64,000 nt of DNA from positions 5,208,884 through 5,272,883 of the forward strand of contig NW_024037067.1 of NCBI RefSeq assembly GCF_015706575.1, read 5' to 3'. Shown here in pieces: positions 54,250 through 64,000 of this stretch (position 1 is its first letter; each line of letters begins with the position of its first letter). Origin of the DNA: Patiria miniata. Its lineage: Eukaryota > Echinodermata > Asteroidea > Valvatida > Asterinidae. Below the pieces are notes generated by a model, which had not been told where the DNA came from, did no database searches, and saw only the letters and a program-made list of their open reading frames with translations. The position numbers and the translations under genes were made by a program.

Positions 54250-56030
54250 TCCGCACTGATCCACGATGTTAGCAGGAGGTGGCAATTAACACCGAACAGA
54301 ATACGTACTTGTGCTGTCCGACATCGAGCTTCTCAATATCCAATTAAAGCCCAAAGCCTCATAAACATCCCTTGGCAAATACCATTTGTCGTTCATGTTC
54401 CAAACTCTCTGTGCCCATTAGAGGCCCTGACATTTAAACTTCAAATCCATTTTACGCGCCCATTTTCTTTCGCAAATTTACCCTGACATTAAGAGATTTC
54501 CTGATTGTAACAAATCCCATTTTTTCCGCTCTGATTGATCCTTCCTTTGAACTCGATACACCCATCCATCTTATGATAGTATCGCGACCCGGCTTCGAGA
54601 AGGTTCCATTTACTTACTGACAAACATCGTTTCCCATGATATCTCATGTTTTATCCACTCTCATGCATGCAGCAGCGGTGGCAGCATCGTTGCTGTTAAG
54701 TTTAATAAATTGGCCTTGTATCAAGCTATACCTGTCTGATAGCATGATGATAACCACTCATCAGTCATCACTTTCATAACCTCTGGTTTCCAGGCTACAT
54801 AACATTCGTATACTCGCTGCACGTCGAAACAGCATTACTGCTTTATCCGGTTCGTTAGTAAAAACGTCATACACGCGCACCACTGATTACTAGCGCTCAT
54901 TGGATTAACACTCAAGTTGCGTCAGCTTCCGGTTCCAATGGTTCCAATGCTACTTAATGGTAAGTGGGCGTGGTTTAAACTGAACTGACGTCACATTAAC
55001 GAACCGGATTGGCACAGAAAGCAGCATTATAAGGAATAGTGCCTATCATGATGCACATTCGCATTTCAAAACAGAAGGTTCGGATATAACGAAATACTGG
55101 GAAATTACGAAACGGAAAACTAATATATACTATCGTGGAGTGTGTAAAAAAAAATCAGTTTGGCAAACAAAAATCGTAAACTTGTGGCTGTCCACGAGAA
55201 ACATTGCTTCATGACATAATACCCTCACTCCCATCCCCCCTCTCCGCTTCGCTCACCCCTCCCCCTCGTCTCGCCGCCCCTCTCACTATGTTGCACGAAC
55301 TACGACATGTGCCATCGGATGTGAGTGTCGAAAGCTACCACCGCGGAAATCAGAAAGGCAATTACAGCGAAGCAATTTAAAGAATAGACTGTTCCCCAGA
55401 GGCAAAGACTATTAAATGCGTATGCATTACGGACCAGCGGTCTAAACCTTCATATTTGCGGTCGGTCGGTTTGTCAGTCAATGCGTTGTCGTCTTCTGGT
55501 TTTTTTTTTTTTTTTACCATTTTGTAATCAAGTTGTTCTGTGTTCAATGTTTACCTGGGTAATCGAGCTTGGTCTGTGTTCGGTCTATGAGTTTAGATGT
55601 TTTGAAGCGTATACAGTACATGTAGAGCATGTGACATTAACAATTTTTTTGTCAGCAAATGGTTCTCTTCTGCACTGCATGACTTTGTGCATCTCTTGAA
55701 ATATAAATGGTTTAAAAGTGTTGACATAATACGTTGTGGCCAAAGAACATGCAAAAGATACTAAATGTTTGGGTTGCCCACTGGATGCCCTTTGGCATGA
55801 CGTCACAGAGCACATAGTCTTGGTTCTTGGTTCTTGGTTGGTTCTTCTCCTAAATACTCCACGTGGGAGTTTATACAGGAGGCCAGAAACACCGGGGCAA
55901 ACCCCTTCTCTTAGCGATAAGTGTTTACTGGTCTGTAGGCTAATAATCTTCAGATATCATAATGCACGACGGGTCTGCCGCCAGCATGCTTTGATGCCCG
56001 TGCCTTGCTTTATACATGCAAAACCAACTG
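54250..56030. other. Unannotated intergenic stretch
   Basis: Mixed unique sequence. A C/T-rich run near 55232-55285 and a poly-T at 55500-55516 are the only low-complexity parts. I see no supported gene. Confidence 0.5.
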
Positions 56031-56033
56031 CAT

Positions 56034-56276
56034 GGGCGTCGCCGGAATTTTTTTCAAGAGGGAGGCAAAGCGCTTTCCAGAGGGGGGAGGGGGAGCACTC
56101 AAAGGTGCAAAGTGACGAACCATCGGCAGGGGAGGGGTCAATAATTCTGATGCATTTTTAATGAAAATTGGCAGTTGTCTTCCCCTTTTCCCATTTTCTT
56201 TTTCTGTAACCCCCATTTCCGGGGGGGGGGGCAAGTGCCTCCCCCCTCCCTCCCCAGGTTCAGGCGTCCCAAAGTC
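56034..56276. mobile_element. Possible G-tract MITE
   Basis: Begins GGGCGTCGCCGGAA and ends near TTCAGGCGTCCC, with only a short inverted match, and has G-runs inside both ends. It resembles the other G-tract elements in build, but ends and TSD are not proven. Confidence 0.35.
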
Positions 56277-56544
56277 GCACAAAACTAAATTATCCCAAAT
56301 ATTGCAATTAACGTTTGAGACAGTTAGGAGTCACACACAATTATTATACGTCGAAAGATGAACTATTGCACTCGTTTTTGACGACCCTGTAATATGGCGT
56401 CTGGATCTCTGACGCCAGTCTAGTTAATATTCTGAGCAAAATTCACTCATGAAACGCATGGAAGCATGGGGATCGCGAAGACTATAGCATGACGACTTAA
56501 TTATATACATTATTCACACGTATATACGCAATCGGTAATACAGG

Positions 56545-57247
56545 GCCGCAGCTAACATTAAGAATGACTCGTCGATACTAACAGGTGAACTAATGCCTAA
56601 ATATGCCATCAGCATCGATAAACTGAATACAAACCCCCAAAACTTTATTTCATATTTAAAAAAATATGTAGTACCAAACATAATAATAAATGGAAAGCCA
56701 ATTTCATAAGCTACTTTTAGATGCAAAAATTACTGAAATTGCTCAATCCGTTCAAAGAATATCACCATTTTAACACAATGACCCTAAAACCTCTTTCGTC
56801 CACAAATGCGATTTCAAGAATCATTGTCACAATTGTCTTCAAACATCACCAGCGATAACACCTCAGTATAAAAGTAAAAAATATTCAACAAAGTCATTTT
56901 GAAGGCCCGTCTTTAAAAAAAAAAAAAAAAAGGTGGATTGTATACATCATTGTTTGCCTAACCAGGGTTGTTAGTAAAGATATTGTGTATGTTGACGGTT
57001 GGACGAAACAGGTTTTAGGGTCATTGTATTTAAATGGTGATATTCTTTGAACGGATTGAGCAATGTCAGTATTTTTTTTCATCTAATAGTATAGCTTATG
57101 AAATAGGCTTTCCAGTCATTATTATGACTTTTTTTTACTCACCCTGTGTGCAGTTTATCAATGCTGATGGCAAATTCAGGCTTAAGTTCACCGTTTTAAT
57201 CCAAAATCTTTTTGTATTGACGAGTTATTCCTAATGTTAGCTGCGGC
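56545..57247. repeat. Long imperfect fold-back
   Basis: Arms of about 265 bp (56545-56808 and about 56993-57247) are imperfect reverse complements with ends GCCGCAGCTAACATTA/TAATGTTAGCTGCGGC, around a spacer of about 185 bp. The arms share CGTTCAAAGAATATCACC and its complement. No TSD identified. Confidence 0.78.
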
Positions 57248-57259
57248 AACGCTTGACAT

Positions 57260-58340
57260 AACCTGAGGTAAACTAGGCCGAAAATTACCTGCGTTGAGTT
57301 GGTCACATTATTGACGCAAAGGGAGGTGTGAGGTCCATGAATACTGTATGCTTCCAACTGTAAGAACGAGCTGATATATGCACATCAAAATCGTGCCTCG
57401 ATGGATGAATCGATTTGTTTGCATGTTACCTTAAGGTTCTGGCCCCTGGTACACTCAAATTAAACCAAAACTGTCCAATGATTTTCATTACACTTGAAAT
57501 TCCCAGAAAACTGTGTTTCAATACGAAATTCATTCCGTGTCCCCTTGCATTCGTTGTATATAATAAAGTGTGAATTGCGGCCGGCCTACTTGAAACCGCT
57601 AGGCCTATGTACATGTACTTGAGTAACAACCTCTTGTCTTTTTATGTTTGCGGCCACTTCCCGCGACTGTCCGCATGGTGTCCGGATATTGAAAAGTGTC
57701 GCATGACACGCAATGTTTCAACGTGTCAACCTATTTTTCCCCTCAAATTGCAAAGCGTCCGGGGAAAAACACTCGAGCTGTTGCAGTACCATTATTAGCA
57801 TGTGCACATTATCACTGTTTCTACATGGAGGCTCCGGTGTATGAATTTGTCTGGGTAAAAGTATATATCTAAGCCTGTGAAGTGTGTGTTCCTGGGTAGG
57901 CGTTACATTCACTGTGTGGACTTCCGAACAAAAGAGGTCCACATAAACCAGGTAGAGGAGACGTTGTGTGGACTTGGGCAAGTCCACACAGTGTTTCCCA
58001 ATTTCTGAAAACAGGTTTAGAGGCTTTTTGGGGTTAGGTTTATCTGTGGCAAAGTGAAGAGAAGCACCAAAGGGAATCATAGAAAAAAATTGGGTTGAAA
58101 GTGTTCACACAGTGAGAGTAAAATGAGAGCTTTTTCTTAACTACACGAATGCAGGGGAATGTCCTCACTAGGTATGTAACGTAAACATGTGTGTCTCGGT
58201 GTATGTAACTGTGTTCCTAAACCCTCAAGGAGTTGGGATAGGAAATACTAAAATTTCAACCTTCAGTGTTGGGGTAAGGTAAGTCTGTCACAAGCCAATG
58301 ACCCAACCCACCAGGCCGGCGTTTATCTCCGGTTTCTTGG
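57260..58340. other. Unannotated intergenic stretch
   Basis: No gene recognised. A small hairpin lies near 57964-57990 (GTGTGGACTTG with complement CAAGTCCACAC). Confidence 0.5.
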
Positions 58341-58354
58341 CACGACATAACATT

Positions 58355-58575
58355 TCTATTCTCCCTGGATGGGATACCAGTCCATCGCAGGTTACTCCCC
58401 AACTAATGCCGGTACCCATTCATGTACTCCTGGATGGAGAGGTAGAGAGGCAAGTCGGGCTGAAGTGACTTGCCCAAGGACACAACATTATACCTAATGA
58501 CCAGCAACTGGATTCGAACCCCTGACCCTCTGATCATGAGTCTCGAACCCTAGGCCACACTCCCCACCACCAAAG
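58355..58575 (-). repeat. tRNA-derived SINE-like repeat (minus strand)
   Basis: The complement carries a tRNA-like head with B-box GGGTTCGAATCC (plus strand GGATTCGAACCC near 58510). The body has TGACTTGCCCAAGGACACAA and a CTGGATGG/CCATCGCAGG segment. Similar modules occur in SINEs of many deuterostomes. Confidence 0.65.
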
Positions 58576-59091
58576 TGTGGGGGTACACTCGGTGGTTTTA
58601 CAGACCGACTTCCGGAGTCTCACTCTCAAATATTCACTTTAGTGAATGGGGTACCCGCAAGGTGAGTCAAATGACCCGAATTCACTCTACAAAGTCCCTG
58701 GTTAGCCTAGATTGACCCGGAATCTGAGTTCTGTTTCAGGGTAAAATTGACATCTTTTGGGGGGTCTATATCAGTATGACACTTTTGTCAAGGTTTCCGG
58801 TTCGAAATGACCCAGAAAATGAGACAGAGAAGTGTCTTTTTGACGTTTTAGAGTGAATGATCTAACTTTCCCAACTACGCCATGTTCGTCCAAGCGCGTC
58901 AAATCAGGCCTGACCATTTTTGGTCAATTTTCCGGGGACAGATTTACGCAAAATAGACGCGCATGCGCATCGATCGAGACAAAGCCCGTGTTCCGAAAAC
59001 TTTTGTCAAGAGTGCATTTACTGACACGACGGCATGGCATTTGGTCAAGTAGTCAATTATTTTTGGTAAAATATTTTGGTCAATTTTCAGG

Positions 59092-59140
59092 GACAGACAG
59101 ACAGACAGCCTGACCGACCGACAGACCGACCGACCACCAG
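59092..59140. repeat. (GACA)n / (GACC)n simple repeat
   Basis: Runs of GACA then GACCGACC words. Simple sequence only. Confidence 0.85.
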
Positions 59141-60486
59141 GTGACATGTAGAAACTCCTACCAGAACTTAACATGCCAAGTATGTTGATCCATGGTCATC
59201 AAGCGAGCTAGACCCAAGTCACCCCAAGAGTATAGAATTACCTTTATTACACAAAAACACCTGCAATTAGAGGCGCATTTATTCCTCCATGCTGATGCAA
59301 AAAGCCAAACCAATTTGAAATCCTGGCCAGCTTGGATTGGATTTTTTTTGTTTCGTTCTGTTTACTTTTATAGATTGCTTTTTGTATCTTGTGATTTGGC
59401 CGAATAAATAATAATACATGTAATAATAAGTATTACCCTGGATTGGACATTTGGGAGACATCCCCGTAGACTTGTGCACAATTTTTTTCAAACTTAAATG
59501 TGCCCTAATCCAATATTCCCTTGTCCTTTTCCCTCGAATTTCGGTACGTTTACTAATTAGACCACGAGCCACAATAATAAATTAATTGCGACAACAAAAT
59601 TGTGCCTCGAAAGGGGACTGTGACATTAGGGAGACATGAAAATGTCTCCCTAATGACCGATGTCTCCCATCGTGCGAAGAAATTACAATTACGTGTCTCC
59701 TGAGTGGTACCTTTACACGTACAATAATAATAAAGCCATCAAAATAATAAATAATCTCCCTTGTTTTCCTCTTCTTTGTCTAACAGCCAGGGAGAAACGC
59801 CAGTTGATGTAATTATCCTAAGATTGGGATGATATTGATGATGGGGATTATGACGGTGGTGAGGATGCCGATAATCATGAAAATAAATATCCCATATGAG
59901 TAGGAGAGCATCAAGCATGCAGCAACATGTCGACGGGGCACATTGAAAAATGGTGTTTGGACGTCTCGTCTACAAGACTAATGAAGGTCAGAGGTTAAAC
60001 AAAATTAAGTGTTGGAGGCATGGGATAACTTGCTTTTCATGCATTTTTTTGTTTCCAATAATAACATCACTCACAATCCAAAGAAGAATGTTGCAAACTG
60101 GAAAAAAAAAACCTTTTGATCAAGAAACACGATTTCGTCAGAACTTTTGAATTCCAACGAACGGTCAGTTGACTGATCGTTGGAAAATGCCTACAATCCT
60201 ATTTCTTATAAATAACAGCAAGCTAGACGGAATAATTTCATGGTGTTTACTAGTACAAGTACGATCTTTAATCCAATTAAGCTTTTCGATATTTAAATGC
60301 ATACGACCCTTTGTGCCTTTAACGCCACGATTGTTTAGTGAAAAGTATTTTAAGGTTCTTTAATTACAAGAGAAAGGGTCACTACGTGCAGTGTTATGCA
60401 GTGTGGGAGAAAGAACAAACGATAGTTGAAAACAGGCAAGAAGCCTTGGCTGGTATTAAAATTCCAAATGATACCCAGGTCCCATG

Positions 60487-61487
60487 TAGTCTATGTAATA
60501 TATATTGCGAAAGCCATGGTCCATGATATGTGAGCAGCACCCGGTTTCACGAAGCGCTGCGACGCGTCGCAACTCGAGTTACGACGTGTAACACGTCGCA
60601 ACTCGCGACGCGTCGTATCTTCCATTTCACGAAAGTTGCGATGTGTTGAACGCGTCGTAAGTTCCTTGACAACGGCTTTAAACACGTCGCAAGTTAAGAC
60701 GTGTCTTGTGGTCGTCGCAAAATAAGAAGAGTAATTTCTAAGTCAGTTTGATGCCATGAACATTACATTAACGAGATTATAATACCGAGGCAATGTGTGA
60801 AAAGTTGTCAATAGAAAATTCATTGAATAATTATGAATTAGACCGGAATATTAGAATTGAAATTTCAAAGTAGCTATACAGTCCAATGAGAGTTTGTTTT
60901 CCTTCAAAATTGCATCGCACGGCCGCCATTTTGGTTTACGTTTTAACAAATTTCGAGCTGAGATCCAACGACTCTTTGTTGAATATCAGACGACTATTTA
61001 CTGTACGCTGACTAAATACATAAAACAGTCACCGAGTACACCTACGACGCGTCGCACTTACGACGTGTTTCGTGAAATAAGTAAGTTACGAAGAGTTTGA
61101 TGAAATCGGGTGCAGATTCGCTGATTATTTAGGCAAGACAACCGCCTCTTGACCTCTAGATTTTGACCAATCAGCGGGCGTTTTCTATATCGGGTCTTCG
61201 GTCATTCACCCGTTGCGCGTCATAGACAATGGATAAAAAAAAACTTGTGCCACGCGCTCTGTATCATGTTACGCGATATGCGCCCGGCTGTTATTGTATC
61301 ACAAAACACTGCATTCGAATTGACCAATCAAACCATTTAGTCCTGATTTGCGAATGAAATGTCGTCACGATTTAGTAAAGTAGACTCCGATTGGCTGGCG
61401 CGCGGCTTGCATATATCTGCATGTCTAGACATATCAGGCGTTATACAGGAGATTTGACTCCGTGGATAACGGGTGATACTCAGACTA
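60487..61487. mobile_element. TAGTCT-ended element, copy 2, with 9-bp TSD and nested insertion
   Basis: Ends TAGTCTATG/CTCAGACTA with exact 9-bp GGTCCCATG on both sides (60478-60486, 61488-61496). Without the insert it is about 423 bp, matching copy 1 at 35872-36283. A 9-bp duplication fits Mutator-like transposons. No ORF. Confidence 0.85.
60538..61112. mobile_element. Harbinger-like MITE with CAG duplication (nested)
   Basis: 575 bp, ends CACCCGGTTTC/GAAATCGGGTG, inserted in the TAGTCT element with CAG on both sides (60535-60537, 61113-61115). The empty site in copy 1 (35872-36283) reads GTGAGCAGATTCGC. Subterminal regions are arrays of GCGACGCGTCGC/ACACGTCG words. A 3-bp CWG duplication is known for Harbinger elements. 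Confidence 0.85.
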
Positions 61488-61499
61488 GGTCCCATGAGG

Positions 61500-63326
61500 C
61501 ACGCTGAAAAAAAAATCTTGTGTTGGATGTTCAAAACCAGGAATATAACTATGCACGCACACAAAGTGGTCTTTCAGTTTACAGTGCAACCAAACGTGAC
61601 AGCTACTACATGGCTAGACTTGAGGACCAGTTACTAGACACTCGTGTTTTGTCTGTAGGCGCCCCCACCAATATCTAATAGCACGGCCCATAGTGTATCA
61701 CCTTTATGATCGTGCTGGGTTTGAGACGTCGAGTCGACGCACATGATGCATATTGGGGTCGAGAATGCACAAACTTTCCCCGCATGTAAATGCCATACCG
61801 CAGGCTACACGTGGCTTGTGCGGTAATTGACCATATCGCAACGCGAGACGGGCGAACTTGAAAGCCGGGCCACTATACCGACTTGATTTCATGTCTACTG
61901 CATGGCCAATACAATTACATGGGGGCAAAAAAAAAAAAAAAAACCAGAACAATAACTACAACAAAACATATGCTAACTAATACAATAAACTTTAACTTTG
62001 AAAGATAATTACTCGTCGCTTGATCAGTGACATAGCTGGATTGGGCGGACCATCATATCTGCTTTGACAAAAGTTGCAATGTACCTTTTTCTCCCTCGTT
62101 GTATACCTGTGAATGTTAACATACTCGTGTTTTTTTTTTATGAGGTGGGGATTTATCTAGTCGTATTAACATCGCAGGGATCATTTTTGTACATGCATTA
62201 TTATGACACCGTCTTTTGTGTCGGTAGTGATGCTTTCTGCGCCCTTTCATTTTTCTCCCTTGTTCTCTATCTTTCCTCGTGGAACCAATACTTAATAGAA
62301 CACAAGGTCCACACATCTTGTGTTTAAAATGTAACATCAGTTGAATTTCTTTAGGGCAAACTGTCTTTTGCAAAGTACACGGTCGCCTTTCTTTTGGATA
62401 TGACGTCAGCATTAATCTGTTTTTCATGTTTCTGATCGCCTTTTTAACTTTTCTTCCAAAAGCCTCTTACATCGGATGATTCGGAGTAAAGCCCTGCAGT
62501 GCAATGTCCGTTGAAAAACATTTTGCTTTTCTTCAAAAAAACTAATACAACGTCTTGACTCTCCTTGATTTGAATAAAATAGTCTGTGTCTCCGGGCCCT
62601 ATTGTCCAATTTCCAATTTCCTCTCTTGATTTGATACTCTGAGGTTCCATCAGGAATAATGCTTTATGAAATATTAATGCATAGTTCCCTGTCGGCAATA
62701 ACTTTCGTAGTGTTGAAAGTAATAAATGACCTTTTCCTGCATGCGCGTGTTCCGTTATTGTTGTTAAGGCCTATACCGGCCGTTCGTCTTACCACCACCC
62801 ACATTGCTCATATAAAGAAGGAACTTCAAAGGAAGGCGTAAAAGTTTCCCGTTTGATCTCGTAACATATCAGATTTTGATCGAGTTCCCGATCGCTTTGG
62901 TGCTCATCCACTCTGCAGCAATAAAGCCGTCATCTTTTTCCGTGACTCGTTACCGACACTTTTTTTTGTATACCAGTTGGAAAAGGAGTTCTGACCCTCA
63001 GCGTTTGATGAAAACGGAAAAAGGGCAATGTATAAGGGCCGGGGGTAAGGCTGCAGTTTACCAACGATAATTACCTAAAATGTTATCGAGTAAGTTTGCT
63101 ACGAAACAGTCCACCGTTACCAAAACTGAAACACTACAGACTAGCAATCCTGAGTATACCTTTGATTCGAATACTCAACGATTAAACTTTCGCCCATTTA
63201 AACTGTCCTCACTTTCTTCTAAGTGGATGCCCACCTGTCATTTGTAATTATGACGTTGTCAGCATTCATTTTGCTATTAATTTTCAAGTACTTCTAATCC
63301 TTTCGCCGTACAGCCCCTTACCGCGG
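61500..63326. other. Unannotated intergenic stretch
   Basis: No recognisable gene or transposon end; only an A-run (about 61926-61943) and T-runs. Confidence 0.5.
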
Positions 63327-63757
63327 TAGGCCGGCGCACACCTTTCCGACTTTAACCGGTTCACCGGATCATCGGTTAATCGTACAGAGACCCATCTGAC
63401 CTTCAATCGAGCTACCGGATGAAATCAAACACGTTTCTTTTCGAATCCGATTCCACCGGATCCGATGTCACCGGAAAGGTATGCAGGCAGCACTCCGATT
63501 TCACCGGACGCAATGTGCATGTGAACCAATCAAATTCACAAAGGAAGTCACATGATTCAAAATTGACGGCTGCCATTTTGTCATCATGTGACTGGTTATC
63601 ATTGTGACTGATCATCATGTGACCGATTAGAGAACAGACTCGGGTATGTGTGCGGGTAATGCTGTGGTCTAACCGCAACGGTGAAAAAAAAAACTGTACC
63701 GGTGATGATGGATGATCCGGTGAACCGGTAAAATCAAAAAGGTGTGCGCCGGGCCTA
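63327..63757. mobile_element. MITE with long GGCC-ended terminal repeats
   Basis: Terminal inverted repeats of about 45 bp: GGCCGGCGCACACC...CCGGTTCACCGGATCATC and complement. The interior is rich in CCGATTTCACCGGA words and contains a pair of CATCATGTGAC repeats. TA lies next to both ends; a longer TSD is not clear. Confidence 0.75.
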
Positions 63758-64000
63758 AGCCTTTTACTCGGGAGACGTTCATTATTTAAGAAAAAATGTA
63801 GCACGTCTCGTAATGTCACTCTCTATATTCACTTGATTTGGATGGGTACATTCCCAAGCGAGTCGCTTATCAAATTTTCCAATTTCAATATTCATGTGTA
63901 ATCATTGTGATTTTCCTCCTGGAATTCTCATCTTGCCATTTCTTGCCATAATGACATTTTAATGTGTTTTCCGTCCGTAATATGATTTCTGCAAACATCA

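Overview
The window is nuclear DNA of a multicellular animal, most likely an invertebrate deuterostome such as an echinoderm (inference). Four intron-containing protein genes have clear vertebrate counterparts, each with GT-AG introns whose phases join without error. Between and inside them lie dense short inverted-repeat transposons, tRNA-derived SINE-like repeats, long G-tracts and minisatellites. The sequence is AT-rich, and there are no operons, prokaryotic signals or CRISPR arrays.

Layout. Positions 1-8610 (minus strand) hold a TMEM130-like PKD-domain membrane protein: seven coding exons, with its 3' end beyond position 1. Positions 8770-14440 are an intergenic repeat cluster: a GGCC-ended MITE, TTAA-flanked elements with a palindromic core, a large fold-back element, and a MITE carrying a tRNA-like segment. 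Positions 14521-17798 (plus strand) hold an LRRC14/PRAME-family leucine-rich repeat gene of three coding exons. Positions 20588-23512 (minus strand) hold the dynein axonemal light chain 4 gene DNAL4 (three coding exons, 108 aa). It is head-to-head with the endonuclease V gene ENDOV (plus strand, 24058-49929, eight coding exons, 317 aa). The 545-bp gap between their start codons carries NRF-1-like and YY1-like motifs, so it is a probable shared promoter. ENDOV intron 5 is about 17 kb and full of nested transposons and decayed LINE sequence. From about 50.1 kb to the end I see no protein gene. That stretch holds a tandem satellite (period about 185 bp, 52.6-53.76 kb), a long imperfect fold-back, a SINE-like repeat, and further MITEs, one nested inside another.

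The four genes do not form a pathway: a membrane glycoprotein, an LRR adaptor, a ciliary dynein subunit and an inosine-specific nuclease. The strongest non-genic result is a set of non-autonomous DNA transposons whose limits can be read exactly from target-site duplications (TSDs). There are hAT-type elements with 8-bp TSDs, TTAA-flanked elements, Harbinger-type elements with 3-bp TSDs, and elements with 9-bp TSDs. In three places one element sits inside another, and in two of these a second copy of the host family shows the empty target site. I found no convincing new protein-coding system. The unusual content is the transposon architecture: palindromic cores, subterminal short-repeat arrays and G-tracts. 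Everything was read by eye; no alignment or database search was run.
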